From positions 1 to 64,000 of the forward strand of contig CAJUTO010000001.1 of assembly GCA_910589675.1 (NCBI GenBank): a DNA stretch of 64,000 nucleotides, written 5' to 3'. The stretch's first letter is position 1; each line of letters starts with the position of its first letter. This document shows positions 1-10,458 of this stretch, piece by piece. Both the position numbers and the translations under genes were made by a program. Source of the DNA: an uncultured Lactobacillus sp. GTDB lineage: Bacteria > Bacillota > Bacilli > Lactobacillales > Lactobacillaceae. The notes below the pieces were generated by a model. It had not been told where the DNA came from and searched no databases. It was given only the letters and a program-made list of their open reading frames with translations.

Positions 1-39
1 GATGGACTTTTTTATTTTTCAAAAGTGTTCAACTTAATT

Positions 40-522
40 TTACAATCGGCCAAAATATTTTTTTATTTCTGACAACCAAAGCTTGTTTCTTTCTCCGACA
101 GCTTTAAATTCAACTATTCGCTTGGTAGAATCCCATGAATCATCTACACGCTTAATCGATAATTCAAGATAATCGTTAGGTAGGTCTTCAATAATAAATT
201 GCGGCCATTCGATTACGACCAACCCATCTTCAGCTAGATATCCCGGCATATCAATACTTGATAAGTCTCCATCTTCTAGCCGGTACATATCCATGTGGAA
301 AAGCGGTCTCTTACCTTCCCGATATTCTCTAACAATTGTAAAAGTGGGACTTTTAACAGGTCGTTTAATTCCCAAAGCTCTTGCAATTCCTTTAGTTAAT
401 GTAGTTTTTCCGGCACCCAAATCACCAGATAAGAGCAATAAATCATGACCCTTACTACTTTTACCAATTGCCTTACCTAACTTTTGCATCTGTTCATCAG
501 AATTTATTTCTAATGAGTTCAT
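40..522 (-). CDS. tsaE: tRNA threonylcarbamoyladenosine biosynthesis ATPase TsaE
   Basis: The product (160 aa) is a small P-loop ATPase. In the TsaBDE complex it helps place N6-threonylcarbamoyl on A37 of tRNAs that read ANN codons. A Walker A motif, GDLGAGKTT, is visible at about residues 33-41, and a Walker B-like stretch (VVIEWPQ) near residue 104. The length is normal for the family. The gene starts one base after the pta stop codon, so both are probably read as one leftward unit from a promoter upstream of pta. The start ATG has no strong Shine-Dalgarno sequence, which suits translational coupling. No terminator could be judged, because only 39 bases remain beyond the stop codon. Family assignment is firm; operon membership is inferred. 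Confidence 0.93.
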   Translation of the reverse strand: MNSLEINSDEQMQKLGKAIGKSSKGHDLLLLSGDLGAGKTTLTKGIARALGIKRPVKSPTFTIVREYREGKRPLFHMDMYRLEDGDLSSIDMPGYLAEDGLVVIEWPQFIIEDLPNDYLELSIKRVDDSWDSTKRIVEFKAVGERNKLWLSEIKKYFGRL

Positions 523-523
523 T

Positions 524-1501
524 TTATTTCTCCATATTAGCTTGAGCAGCAGTTAAAATAGCTAATAAATATACATCTTCCGTCTTGCATCCACGTGACA
601 AATCGTTAATTGGAGCAGCAAGACCTTGCAATACAGGACCAATTGCGCTGAATCCACCTAAACGTTCTGCCACTTTATAAGAAATATTACCAGATTGTAG
701 TTCTGGGAAAATAAACACATTTGCGTGTCCAGCAACTGCAGACCCTGGGGCTTTTGCTTCTCCAACACGAGGAACAATTGCAGCGTCAAATTGTAATTCT
801 CCATCGCAAATTAAGTCTGGGTATTTTTGGTGTACTAACTTAGTCGCTTCTTGCACCTTAGTTACCATTGGCCCCTTTGCTGATCCCTTAGTCGAAAAGC
901 TAAGCATTGCAATTTTAGGCTCAAGACCAATCATTTCAGCTGTTTTACTTGATTGATAAGCAATTTCAGCTAGAGTTTCACTATCTGGATCAATATTAAT
1001 AGCACAATCAGCAAAAATATACTTTTCATCTCCGCGTTCCATGATCATAGCTCCTGAAACACGGCTCATACCTTTTTTAGTCTTAATAATTTGAAGAGCT
1101 GGACGCACAGTATTAGCAGTAGAATGAGTAGCTCCTGAAACCATCCCATCGGCTTTTCCTTCATATACTAACATTGTGCCAAAGTAAGAAACATCTTGTA
1201 AAATTTCCTTTGCTTCGGCTAAAGTATTCTTTCCCTTTCTTAGCTCAACAAAGTCTTGACACATTTTTTCAAAATCAGGGTAAACTGCCGGATTAATAAT
1301 TTCAATTGAGCCTAGATCAACATTCAAGCTTTGAGCAGTCTTTATTACCTCATCAGGCTTTCCCAGTAAAAGTGGTTTAACAATACCTTCTTTTTCGAGG
1401 CGAACAGCAGCTTTTATTATTCTGTCATCGTTTCCTTCCGGAAAAACAATTACTTTCTTTGATTCTTCTGCTTTTTTCTTAAGTGAGTCAAATACTTTCA
1501 T
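524..1501 (-). CDS. pta: Phosphate acetyltransferase
   Basis: This 325-aa protein interconverts acetyl-CoA plus phosphate with acetyl-phosphate plus CoA, feeding acetate kinase for ATP in lactobacilli. The whole length matches the PTA_PTB family: an N-terminal VIFPEGNDDRI stretch, the central SGATHSTANTVRPALQIIKT region, and a C-terminal GLAAPINDLSRGC motif typical of short Firmicute Pta enzymes. It lacks the long N-terminal P-loop/DRTGG extension of enterobacterial Pta. It is followed directly by tsaE. An A+T-rich 73-base gap to ung holds poor promoter matches only. Acetyl-phosphate produced here could tie into the glycolytic genes further along, but that link is known biology, not seen in this sequence. 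Confidence 0.96.
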   Translation of the reverse strand: MKVFDSLKKKAEESKKVIVFPEGNDDRIIKAAVRLEKEGIVKPLLLGKPDEVIKTAQSLNVDLGSIEIINPAVYPDFEKMCQDFVELRKGKNTLAEAKEILQDVSYFGTMLVYEGKADGMVSGATHSTANTVRPALQIIKTKKGMSRVSGAMIMERGDEKYIFADCAINIDPDSETLAEIAYQSSKTAEMIGLEPKIAMLSFSTKGSAKGPMVTKVQEATKLVHQKYPDLICDGELQFDAAIVPRVGEAKAPGSAVAGHANVFIFPELQSGNISYKVAERLGGFSAIGPVLQGLAAPINDLSRGCKTEDVYLLAILTAAQANMEK

Positions 1502-1574
1502 AACAAATTAAGCCTTTCTTTTTTTATTTATAGATAATATTTTACAATTTCAAAGCTTTTTCTCAAAACAAAAA

Positions 1575-2270
1575 CTATGCCATGTCTGCTGGGTTTACTT
1601 CTTGTGGTAATTGCCAATCAATTGGACTTTCACCAAATTTAATCAAAGCATCATTACATCTAGAAAACGGACGTGAACCGAAAAAGCCACGATCTGCTGA
1701 AAAAGGACTAGGGTGAGGAGATTTGATAATTACATTCTTTCCCTCATCAATTAAAGGAATTTTATTTTGTGCAAATTTTCCCCACAAAATAAAGACAACT
1801 TTTCCTCGGTCACTTAGCGCCTTAATAGCTGTGTCCGTAATTAGTTCCCAGCCTTTACCTCGGTGCCCATTAGCATTTCCATATGGTACAGTCAAAACTG
1901 CATTTAAGAGTAATACTCCTTGATCTGCCCATTTTTTAAGGTAGCCATGATTTACTGGGACTGCACCCACATCATCATATAGTTCTTTATAAATATTTTT
2001 TAAAGATGGAGGCAATGGAACTCCTGGATTAACACTAAAGCTCATCCCAGTAGCTTGACCTGGATTATGATATGGATCTTGTCCTAAAATTACAACTTTC
2101 GTATCTGCAAAACTTGTTAATTTAAAAGCAGTAAAAATATGATACATATCGGGAAATATCTGTTTCGTTTGATATTCTTCCTTTAAAAAATCACGTAATT
2201 CTTGATACTTTTCACTTTCAAAAGCTGGTGCTAAAACTTCATCCCAATCATTTCCAATTAATTTTTTCAT
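1575..2270 (-). CDS. ung: Uracil-DNA glycosylase, family 1
   Basis: The enzyme removes uracil from DNA as the first step of base excision repair. The water-activating motif GQDPYH lies at about residues 63-68 and the HPSP loop with following SRPFSRCN at about 186-205, both diagnostic of family 1. I chose the ATG at 2270 (231 aa) rather than the far upstream start (268 aa). The shorter form begins [13 protein letters not shown], the usual N-terminus, and has a purine-rich GAGGAT ribosome binding site about 9 bases upstream. The longer form would add 37 residues unlike the family and would overlap the divergent HAD gene. The intergenic gap of 76 bases must contain promoters for both directions; a perfect ATGATATCAT palindrome sits there. 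Confidence 0.95.
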
Positions 2271-2346
2271 ACTTATTCTATCCTCTTGTCTCTCTAAGAA
2301 ATCCAAGTTCATGATATCATATAGATAAAAGATTGGAGGACTTAAA

Positions 2347-3207
2347 ATGATTAAACTTATTGCAAGTGACATGGACGGCACGTTGTTAAATAAACAAATG
2401 CAAATTTCATCTGAAAATATTGCTGCTATAAAAGAAGCACAAGCAAAAGGCGTTGAATTTTTAGTTGCAACAGGTCGGGCGCCTTCCGAATCTCAGGGCA
2501 TACTTGCTAAAGCCGGACTTCATACCGGATTCATTAATTTGAATGGCGCCATGGTCTTTAATACTGCTGGCGAACTAATTGTAAATGAACCAATTCCTAA
2601 AGACCAAAGTATTAAGATCAATAAATTACTCAAAGATTCTGGTTTTTACTTTGAAATAGTTGCTGCAGATAATGTTTATTCAGATTCTCGTTTGCGCAGA
2701 ATTGCTAACTTTTCTGATCTATTGGTTGATCTCAACAAAAAATTAACTTTTAAAAAGGCAGTTTCTTTTGCTGCTGGCTCAGATGAAATCATGAGAATTA
2801 AATATGTTTCTGACTTTAAAGATTTGCTTGAAAAACCAGACTTTGAAGCCATGAAATTTGTTGCTTTTCATCCTGATGGCCCTAAAGTATTTAAACATAT
2901 TCGTGAAGAAATCGGAAAAATGGGTAATTTAATTGTCACTGCGAGTTCTTCTACTAATATCGAAATTAACAATATTAAAGCTCAAAAAGGGATTGCTTTA
3001 ATGGATTATGCTCGCTTGCAAGGCTACCAACCAAATGAAGTAATGGCCATTGGCGACAATCTTAATGATGAATCAATGATTCGCATGGCTGGCGTAGGTG
3101 TAGCAATGGAAAATGCTGCGCCTGAAATCAAGAAAATTGCTAACTTTATTACTAAAAGTAACAATGATAATGGAGTTGCATACGCAATTCGTCATTTTTG
3201 TAAATAA
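2347..3207 (+). CDS. Cof-type HAD-superfamily phosphatase (IIB subfamily)
   Basis: This 286-aa protein is a haloacid dehalogenase phosphatase of the Cof/YidA type, which dephosphorylates sugar phosphates or related small metabolites. Motif I, DMDGT, with nucleophile D8 and acid D10, is at the N-terminus. Motif IV, GDNLND, is at about residues 236-241, and the cap domain lies between. A GGAGG site precedes the ATG by 6-7 bases. It is transcribed away from ung and is followed 29 bases later by an unknown gene in the same direction, probably in one transcript. The substrate cannot be told from sequence; lactobacilli carry many paralogues. Confidence 0.92.
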
Positions 3208-3236
3208 ACATAATTTTTCTAAAGGCAGATGAAATT

Positions 3237-3752
3237 ATGCGTTATACTGTCCAACTTACACATGGTCAAACTTGTGGTCAAATTCCAGTAAAAAATGATC
3301 AGGGTGAAATAGTTTATATCTTAAAAGGTAATCTTAATGAATTTAACCAACCAATCATTTTAACTGATATTAACCATAATGAAATTGGTCGACTTTATTT
3401 AGACTATAACCATCTTTTAGCAAGTTATAGTGTTGATGTGGTCAATCATTCTCTAGTCAAAGTAAAAAAACTTAATAGTCGTTTTACTAATTTATTCTAT
3501 ATTACTCGGTTAAATTATTGGATCAAAGGAAGTTTAAAACAAGGAAGATACGGATTTTACTCAGGTATTAAAAAAGTGGCTAGCGTTTGTTCACTAGTCA
3601 CTGACATGGGGCTTACCTGGAGCTGTGATATCTCACGCCCTGAAGACGTCCCCTTTATTATTTTAATTAGTTTGCTTTTTACACAGTGGCATACTAAACC
3701 ACTATTTTTGCCAACTTTTAATTTTCAAAATCAAATTAATGCACTTTCTTAA
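3237..3752 (+). CDS. Unknown protein, possibly LURP-one/Tubby-C-like fold
   Basis: This 171-aa protein has no catalytic motif I can recognise. The N-terminal 90 residues alternate short beta-rich stretches (DQGEIVYILKGNLN, LTDINHNEIGRLYLD) like proteins of the LURP-one related/YxjI type, in which a small ligand or lipid is thought to be scrambled or bound. This likeness is only by eye. The second half contains a hydrophobic stretch (residues about 138-150, VPFIILISLLFTQW). The start is preceded by a weak AAAGGCAG site. The gene lies 29 bases downstream of the HAD phosphatase. Its stop codon overlaps that of the convergent TetR-type gene: both TAA codons share a TTAA palindrome. No function is claimed. 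Confidence 0.75.
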   Translation: MRYTVQLTHGQTCGQIPVKNDQGEIVYILKGNLNEFNQPIILTDINHNEIGRLYLDYNHLLASYSVDVVNHSLVKVKKLNSRFTNLFYITRLNYWIKGSLKQGRYGFYSGIKKVASVCSLVTDMGLTWSCDISRPEDVPFIILISLLFTQWHTKPLFLPTFNFQNQINALS

Positions 3753-4318
3753 TCACAGTTTAAATAATAATGTGAGAAATTAAACACTTGATATTGATGA
3801 GAACAAACGTGCTTTTGAAAATCAATTAATTCAATAATGATTGCTAAATCTTCCAATAAATAACTATAACTTTTATTGCAGCTATGACTAATCCAAAAAC
3901 AAATTCGATCATAGAGGATATTAGTCAATTGTTTAAGGATGAGCTCTGAAAAACTTCCTCGCTTGTAAACATATGAGCGAATATATTGAAAAAAGTGTTC
4001 CCTCATCTTTTCACACATACAGTTTTCTTCACTGAAATTATATGCATTATAGAAATATTGTTTATGTTTTTGAATATAGCTACATAAACTATTAAGAATT
4101 TGTCTTAAACTATTCTTTTCATTTTTACGTAATTCTTTTTTCAGCTCTAGTAAAATACAAGCTTCAATACAGTTATTTATTTTTCCATATCGTAAATAGA
4201 AAGTTCTTCTACTAATTCCTGCTTCAAGACAAAGTTTAGAAATATTTATTTTCTTTAGGTCTGGTTGAGATAACATATCATGTAAAGCTATTTGAACTCG
4301 TTGTAATTCATCCAGCAT
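3749..4318 (-). CDS. TetR/AcrR-family transcriptional regulator
   Basis: The 189-aa product has an N-terminal helix-turn-helix of the TetR kind at about residues 20-48 (ISKLCLEAGISRRTFYLRYG). A ligand-sensing helical domain rich in aromatic residues and cysteine follows. The overall pattern resembles the DhaS-like regulators of lactic acid bacteria. A good promoter and a 33-base interrupted palindrome lie directly upstream, so autorepression is likely. The RBS GAAAGGA precedes the ATG. No divergently transcribed transporter or enzyme sits next to it: upstream is only the terminator of the acetyltransferase gene. The regulated target is therefore unknown. The DNA-binding assignment is firm, the ligand unknown. 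Confidence 0.85.
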   Translation of the reverse strand: MLDELQRVQIALHDMLSQPDLKKINISKLCLEAGISRRTFYLRYGKINNCIEACILLELKKELRKNEKNSLRQILNSLCSYIQKHKQYFYNAYNFSEENCMCEKMREHFFQYIRSYVYKRGSFSELILKQLTNILYDRICFWISHSCNKSYSYLLEDLAIIIELIDFQKHVCSHQYQVFNFSHYYLNCD

Positions 4319-4342
4319 TTCATTCTAATTTCCTTTCTAATT

Positions 4343-4375
4343 AAACTATGATCACTCTCCAATCTTACATAGTTT
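4343..4375. promoter_or_regulatory. Putative operator of the TetR-type gene
   Basis: Two perfect 8-base arms, AAACTATG and CATAGTTT, are separated by 17 bases. The element lies between the -10 box (4380-4385) and the ribosome binding site of the regulator gene, over the expected transcription start. That is the classic place for an autorepressor site. Binding is inferred. Confidence 0.5.
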
Positions 4376-4379
4376 TATT

Positions 4380-4408
4380 ACTTTAACAGGTTTTTAAAGG
4401 GTATGCAA
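4380..4408 (-). promoter_or_regulatory. Promoter of the TetR-type gene
   Basis: On the minus strand, TTGCAT (4408-4403) and TAAAGT (4385-4380) are separated by 17 bases, a good sigma-A arrangement. Transcription would start near 4373, inside the palindrome. Confidence 0.55.
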
Positions 4409-4460
4409 CATTAATAATGTAATTAGTGTTATTTTTAAATATTTCTTTAAATTTAATAAC

Positions 4461-4501
4461 AAAAAGAGAATCAATCTTTCTTTAGTGATTGATTCTCTTT
4501 T
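4461..4501 (-). terminator. Rho-independent terminator of the acetyltransferase gene
   Basis: A perfect 15-bp stem (4462-4476 with 4487-4501) has a 10-base loop. On the minus strand it is followed by a T run. It directly follows the stop codon of the GNAT gene at 4505. Confidence 0.85.
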
Positions 4502-4504
4502 GTT

Positions 4505-5074
4505 TTAATTAACTTTTTTAATCATATGGTCATACATACGATCCCCGATCGTCATGGTAGAAGTCGTTTTAAAGCCCATATAATCGTACAAGCGAGCAGC
4601 TCTAGGATTATCTTGATCAACATTCAAGCTTATCTTTTTATATCCATTTTGGCGTGCTATCTCAGGGGCGATTTTAATTAATTTCTGTCCAATTCCTTTC
4701 CCCCAATGTTTTGGAGAAACAGCAATAGCATCCAGATACCATTCATGCGGGAGTGCTTCTTTATCTGAAAAAATAACTGCATCAAGAGGTAATCCAACTT
4801 TCGGATATGCACTTTTTAATGAGATATCAATCAAACCTTGATCATCATAACCATACATTACTATTAAACCAATTGGTCGATCTAAATCATCGGTTTCTAC
4901 CCACATACGATTATGTGAGTAACGATAATGAGGAGAATAAAAGCCATGTTTCATTAAATCATAAAACTGACTCTCTGGAAGAGCTTTAATAGTATCCATA
5001 TCCATCTCGTCAAAGATTTGTTTTAAAATTGGATAAACTAAAGGAAAATCAGTTAATTTTGCCTTTCTAATCAT
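4505..5074 (-). CDS. GNAT-family N-acetyltransferase
   Basis: This 189-aa protein has the GCN5-related fold: a core LDAIAVSPKHWGKGIGQKLI holding the acetyl-CoA pyrophosphate loop (R/Q-x-x-G-x-G/A type, here WGKGIG) at about residues 133-145, then NVDQDNPRAARLYDYMGF, the usual C-terminal substrate and CoA contact. The acceptor could be an amine, antibiotic or protein; it cannot be told from sequence. The gene is 12 bases downstream of smpB on the same strand, and a strong terminator closes it, so it is probably the last gene of the unit rnr-smpB-GNAT. Confidence 0.88.
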   Translation of the reverse strand: MIRKAKLTDFPLVYPILKQIFDEMDMDTIKALPESQFYDLMKHGFYSPHYRYSHNRMWVETDDLDRPIGLIVMYGYDDQGLIDISLKSAYPKVGLPLDAVIFSDKEALPHEWYLDAIAVSPKHWGKGIGQKLIKIAPEIARQNGYKKISLNVDQDNPRAARLYDYMGFKTTSTMTIGDRMYDHMIKKVN

Positions 5075-5086
5075 TTAATTCACCTA

Positions 5087-5542
5087 CTAAATCCCATACT
5101 TACGATGAATTTCACGGTCTTGATCACGCTTTTTAATAGTTTGGCGTTTATCATATTGCTTCTTACCTTGTCCTACTCCAATTAAAACCTTAGCAAATCC
5201 ATGTTTTAAATATACTTTTAAAGGAATAATTGCCATCCCTTGTTGAGCTTGAATTCCAGCTAAACGAGCGATTTCTTTCTTATGAAGCAATAAGCGCCGT
5301 GAGCGTAAAGGATCATGATTATAGCGATTACCTTCTTTATATTCACTAATATGAACATTTTCTAAAAAAGCAGATCCATTAATAATTTGAACATATCCGT
5401 CCCGTAAATTAATTCTACGTGCACGAATTGATTTAATCTCCGTTCCAGTTAATGCAATTCCGGCTTCAAGAGTTTCCTTAATAAAATAATCATGACTTGC
5501 TTTTTTATTTTGAGCAATCAAATTATCTGCTTTTTGTTTCAT
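5087..5542 (-). CDS. smpB: SsrA-binding protein SmpB
   Basis: SmpB (151 aa) binds tmRNA and brings it to stalled ribosomes for trans-translation. The sequence shows the family pattern throughout: [10 protein letters not shown] near the start, [13 protein letters not shown] in the OB fold, and a basic C-terminal tail ([19 protein letters not shown]) that enters the decoding centre. The gene is 14 bases downstream of rnr. The secG-rnr-smpB order is widespread in Firmicutes and functional: RNase R degrades the faulty mRNA that SmpB-tmRNA releases. The tmRNA gene itself is not in this window. Confidence 0.97.
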   Translation of the reverse strand: MKQKADNLIAQNKKASHDYFIKETLEAGIALTGTEIKSIRARRINLRDGYVQIINGSAFLENVHISEYKEGNRYNHDPLRSRRLLLHKKEIARLAGIQAQQGMAIIPLKVYLKHGFAKVLIGVGQGKKQYDKRQTIKKRDQDREIHRKYGI

Positions 5543-5556
5543 CGTTTTCTTCCTAA

Positions 5557-7899
5557 TTATTTTTTATTGGACTTGACAGCTGTTGTTTTGCGATGACGAA
5601 TCTTAAAATTATGGCCATTATTTACGTGAGAAGTATTGTTATTTCTCTTGTTTCCACCATTTTTACGTCCTTTATCAAAGCTACGTTTTCCACGATTATT
5701 ACTTCTTTGAGGACGCTTTGGGGCATTCGGATCATAAATTTCAAAGTCTAATTGATGTTGTTCCACATCAGCTCTAATCAACTTAACTTTTATTGGCATC
5801 CCAATCTTAAACTGCTTATGTGAATTACGTCCAGTTAAGGTTAATGATTTTTCATCAAAATTATAGTAGTCATCGTTTAAATTAGAAATATGAATTAAAC
5901 CTTCAACAGTATTTGGCAATTGAATAAACATTCCGAAACTTGTTACTGAGGAAACAATTGCATCAAATGTTTGACCAACTTTATCAGCCATAAACTCAGT
6001 CATCTTGAGATCGTTCACACTTCGTTCAGTATCAATTGATTTTCTTTCTTGTGTTGAAGTTTGTTCAGCAACATCTGGAAGTTGAGCCTTAAAGTGCTTT
6101 TGAATATCTTGATCCATATTTTCATTTGCATATTCATGAATCATACGGTGGACCATTAAATCAGAATAGCGACGAATTGGGGAAGTAAAGTGAGTATAGT
6201 ACTTAGCTGCTAACCCAAAGTGACCCAGTGGTTCAGGAGAATAATGTGCTTGCTTTAAGCTACGAAGCATCATCATTTGAACAACAGCTTCTTCAGGTGT
6301 ACCCTCGGTTTTAGCTACAATCTTTTGCAAATCCTTTGGCTTTACATCATTTGGATCAGCCTTTACGTTTAGTCCAAATGCACTTACAAACTCAAAGAAT
6401 GATTGCATTTTTTCTTGATCTGGAGTTTCATGTACACGATAAAGGAAAGGTGTATGTTTCTTATAGTAGTCTTCGGCAACAGTTTCATTTGCCATCAACA
6501 TAAAGGATTCAATCATCTTTTCAGCAGTTCCACGTTCATGAAGAACAATATCTGTTGGCTTACCCTTATCATCAACTACAATTTTTGCTTCTGGTTCTTC
6601 AAAATCAATAGCCCCACGTTGGTGACGTTTTTTATACAAAATATTATGTAAATCGGCCATTTCATGAAGCATTGGGGCTGCATCTGCATACTTTTGCTCT
6701 AACTTTTCATGATTATTTGGATCAAGAACTTTATTAACATTATTGTAAGTTAAACGTCCATGTGACTTCATAACTGATGGATAAATTCTATATCCAACAC
6801 GTTTACCTTCTGGGGTAATTTCCATATCACATGATAGAACTAAACGTTCTACACCTTCATTAAGAGAACAAATACCATTTGATAATCTAAATGGAAGCAT
6901 TGGGATAACACGATCAACTAAATATGTACTGTTACCACGAGCAAAAGCTTCTTTATCTAGCGGTGTGCCTTCTTTTACATAATGAGATACATCAGCTATA
7001 TGTACTCCTAAGTGATAGTTACCATTAGGGAGTTTCCAAACTACGACTGCATCATCAAAGTCTTTAGAATCGTCACCGTCAATTGTTACAGCTGGTTGAT
7101 CGGTAATATCAACCCGTTTACTTTTTTCTTCTTCAGTTACATGATCAGGAATGTTATTTGCTTGATCCATTGCTTCTTCAGGCCAATCAGTCCGAATATC
7201 ATTATCAACAACAATTGACATGATATCAACACCAGGATCATTCTTATTACCGATTGTGAGAAGTGCTACACCCTGCATTTCATCTGGTTGATCTTCATCA
7301 GGATATTTAGTAATAGAAATTTTAACCATATCACCCATTTGTGGCTTAACACCATTATCAGTGATATTAATTTTATATTTCTTTAATTTTCTATTTTCAC
7401 TAACAACATAACCGTAAAATCCACTTGATTTCACTACTTCATCAGAGTATGGATGAAATTCTCCAACTAAAGTTTCTACACCACGTTCAGTAATTTCTTC
7501 AATTTTACCTTCTGGACCTTTGCCATTCCATGGATTAGCACCAGCAATAATTTTTACCTTAACGCGGTCCCCATCAATAGCAAATTTAGTATTATGTTTA
7601 TCAATAAAGGCATCTTCCATGCTTTCATCATCAAATCTGACAAAACCAAATCCTTTATCATTTGCCTTAAAGGTACCTTCAGCAACAGTGTTTAATTGAT
7701 TCAACTGGTACTTTCCCTGACCATCAGTTACAATCTTTTTACTATGCTCTAAAAAAGTTAAAGCTTTAACCAAATCAGGAAAATTCAATCTTTGGCTACG
7801 ACTAAGATCATTTTCAAGTTGATCCACATCATATTGTTCTTGAGGATTATGTCTAAATGTTTCATAAACATCAGCTAAAACTCGTTCATTCTGTGTCAT
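5557..7899 (-). CDS. rnr: Ribonuclease R
   Basis: This 780-aa 3'-to-5' exoribonuclease degrades structured RNA and tmRNA-tagged messages. Visible domains are an N-terminal winged helix (about 1-60), cold-shock OB folds (about 75-230), the RNB catalytic domain with the metal-binding run [11 protein letters not shown] near 274-284, and an S1 domain (about 640-720, beginning [19 protein letters not shown]). A Lys/Arg/Asn-rich tail of about 55 residues closes it and probably binds RNA. The gene is separated from secG by a terminator whose T run ends about 50 bases before the start codon, so it may use its own promoter or depend on read-through; no convincing promoter was seen. SmpB follows. Confidence 0.96.
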   Translation of the reverse strand: MTQNERVLADVYETFRHNPQEQYDVDQLENDLSRSQRLNFPDLVKALTFLEHSKKIVTDGQGKYQLNQLNTVAEGTFKANDKGFGFVRFDDESMEDAFIDKHNTKFAIDGDRVKVKIIAGANPWNGKGPEGKIEEITERGVETLVGEFHPYSDEVVKSSGFYGYVVSENRKLKKYKINITDNGVKPQMGDMVKISITKYPDEDQPDEMQGVALLTIGNKNDPGVDIMSIVVDNDIRTDWPEEAMDQANNIPDHVTEEEKSKRVDITDQPAVTIDGDDSKDFDDAVVVWKLPNGNYHLGVHIADVSHYVKEGTPLDKEAFARGNSTYLVDRVIPMLPFRLSNGICSLNEGVERLVLSCDMEITPEGKRVGYRIYPSVMKSHGRLTYNNVNKVLDPNNHEKLEQKYADAAPMLHEMADLHNILYKKRHQRGAIDFEEPEAKIVVDDKGKPTDIVLHERGTAEKMIESFMLMANETVAEDYYKKHTPFLYRVHETPDQEKMQSFFEFVSAFGLNVKADPNDVKPKDLQKIVAKTEGTPEEAVVQMMMLRSLKQAHYSPEPLGHFGLAAKYYTHFTSPIRRYSDLMVHRMIHEYANENMDQDIQKHFKAQLPDVAEQTSTQERKSIDTERSVNDLKMTEFMADKVGQTFDAIVSSVTSFGMFIQLPNTVEGLIHISNLNDDYYNFDEKSLTLTGRNSHKQFKIGMPIKVKLIRADVEQHQLDFEIYDPNAPKRPQRSNNRGKRSFDKGRKNGGNKRNNNTSHVNNGHNFKIRHRKTTAVKSNKK

Positions 7900-7950
7900 T
7901 ATATAAATTGCCTCAATTTCTTTATAAAATAAGTTAAGTTAAAAGAAATT

Positions 7951-7984
7951 AAAAAAGCCCTCCTGTGACCGGAAGGCTTTTTTT
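7951..7984 (-). terminator. Terminator of secG
   Basis: The stem pairs AAAAAAGCC and TCC with GGA and GGCTTTTTT, with one internal C/A mismatch and a 7-base loop. Read on the minus strand it ends in a T run. The secG stop codon at 7983 lies inside it. Confidence 0.75.
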
Positions 7985-8216
7985 ACTTGGATGAAAGTAC
8001 TGCCAAGATCAAAGCAAGAGCAAAAAAGAGAACCAATAATACAGCGGTAATCCTTTCCATTAATGCTTCAAATCCACGCTTCTTTGTCTGGCCGCTAAAT
8101 ACTGCACCGCCGGACAATGCGTTTAAGGCATCTTGTTGCTTTTGCGGCTGCATCAACGTAGCAATAATAATTAAAAAGCTAACAATGATGAGTAGCGTCA
8201 TGACGATATTATACAA
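7983..8216 (-). CDS. secG: Preprotein translocase subunit SecG
   Basis: SecG is a small membrane partner of SecYE that eases SecA-driven export. I place the start at a TTG (8216), giving 77 aa beginning MYNIVMTLLIIVSFLIIIATL. It has a GGAGG site 7 bases upstream and the standard SecG N-terminus. The ATG at 8273 would add 19 residues unlike the family and has no ribosome binding site. Two hydrophobic segments (about residues 3-22 and 54-75) flank the loop with GGAVFSGQTKKRG, as in other SecG proteins. It is followed by its own terminator, then rnr and smpB. Confidence 0.9.
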   Translation of the reverse strand: MYNIVMTLLIIVSFLIIIATLMQPQKQQDALNALSGGAVFSGQTKKRGFEALMERITAVLLVLFFALALILAVLSSK

Positions 8217-8246
8217 AGCGCTGCCTCCATTACCTAAATTTCTTAC

Positions 8247-8262
8247 TGTACTGATTTTACCA
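8247..8262 (-). promoter_or_regulatory. Extended -10 promoter of secG
   Basis: On the minus strand TGGTAAAAT (TG at 8262-8261, TAAAAT at 8259-8254) forms an extended -10 box. No good -35 hexamer is visible. It lies between the eno terminator and the secG ribosome binding site. Confidence 0.4.
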
Positions 8263-8281
8263 TATTTAGCCAATGAATGCT

Positions 8282-8325
8282 AAAAGAAAAAGGGAGTCAC
8301 CTAAAGCAACGTCCCTTTTTCTTTT
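8282..8325 (-). terminator. Terminator of eno
   Basis: A perfect 14-bp stem (8282-8295 with 8312-8325) has a 16-base loop and A/T-rich flanks. It lies 15 bases beyond the eno stop codon and ends the glycolytic gene group. Confidence 0.85.
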
Positions 8326-8339
8326 ATTTCAACTATTAA

Positions 8340-9668
<1,329 letters not shown>

Positions 9669-9684
9669 TTAAATAAATTGTTAA

Positions 9685-10440
9685 TTAATCTTGGTAGTTT
9701 ACCAATGCTAAGAATGATTCTGGATCAAGAGAAGCACCACCAACTAAACCACCATCAATGTCAGGCTTAGACATTAATTCTTTTACGTTAGCTGGTTTTA
9801 CTGAACCACCGTATTGGATACGAACGTTTTCAGCAGTTTCTTCATTGTACAAGTCTTTTACAGTTTCACGAATAGTCTTGCACATTTCTTCAGCTTGATC
9901 AGCAGAAGCAGTCTTACCAGTACCGATAGCCCAAATTGGTTCGTAAGCAATAACAAGTTTAGAAACTTGTTCTGCAGTTAAGCCATCTAAAGCAGCTTTA
10001 ATTTGAGCTACTACCCATTCATCTTGCTTGTTAGCTTCACGAGTTTCAAGAGATTCACCACAGCAAATGATTGGAGTTACGCCATTAGCAAATAAAGCCT
10101 TAGCTTTCTTGTTAATGTCTTCATCAGTTTCGTGGAAGTAACCACGACGTTCTGAGTGACCAATAATACAGTAGTCAATACCCATTTCATTCAAAACTTT
10201 AGGTGAAGTTTCACCAGTAAAGGCACCTTCAACTTCAAAGTATGCATTTTCTGCACCAGTATGTAAGTTTGAGCCTTCAGCAGTCTTCTTTAAAACATAA
10301 AGATCAACTGCAGGTGCAGCAATAACTGATTCAACTTTACTTGGATCTGGCAACTTACCCTTAACTGCATTAACAAATTCAATGGTTTGTTCAGGGTTCA
10401 TGTGTAATTTCCAGTTACCAGCAATAATTGGTGTACGCAT
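9685..10440 (-). CDS. tpiA: Triosephosphate isomerase
   Basis: The 251-aa enzyme interconverts dihydroxyacetone phosphate and glyceraldehyde-3-phosphate. Active-site parts are all present: GNWKLHMN (Lys near residue 10), IIGHSERR (His), [11 protein letters not shown] (Glu) and the phosphate-binding YGGSVKP and LVGGASL near the C-terminus. It lies 18 bases downstream of pgk and has a good AGGAGGAAT ribosome binding site. Together with pgk, gapA and the regulator cggR it forms the leftward central glycolytic gene cluster. Confidence 0.98.
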
Positions 10441-10458
10441 TAAAAATTCCTCCTAATT

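Noticed and set aside
1502..1574. Promoter for pta
   Set aside because: Several A+T-rich pairs (such as TTGAGA with TAAAAT) fit loosely; none is clearly better, so I did not list one.
1575..2381. Longer start for ung (268 aa)
   Set aside because: The extra 37 residues are unlike the family, overlap the divergent gene, and the ATG at 2270 has a good ribosome binding site.
3700..3790. Possible terminator at the convergent end of the small unknown gene and the TetR-type gene
   Set aside because: The pairing (TCACA with TGTGA) is short, bulged and lacks a proper T run.
8217..8273. ATG start for secG giving 96 aa
   Set aside because: No ribosome binding site, and the predicted transcription start (about 8247) lies inside that extension. 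The TTG at 8216 has GGAGG and the normal N-terminus.
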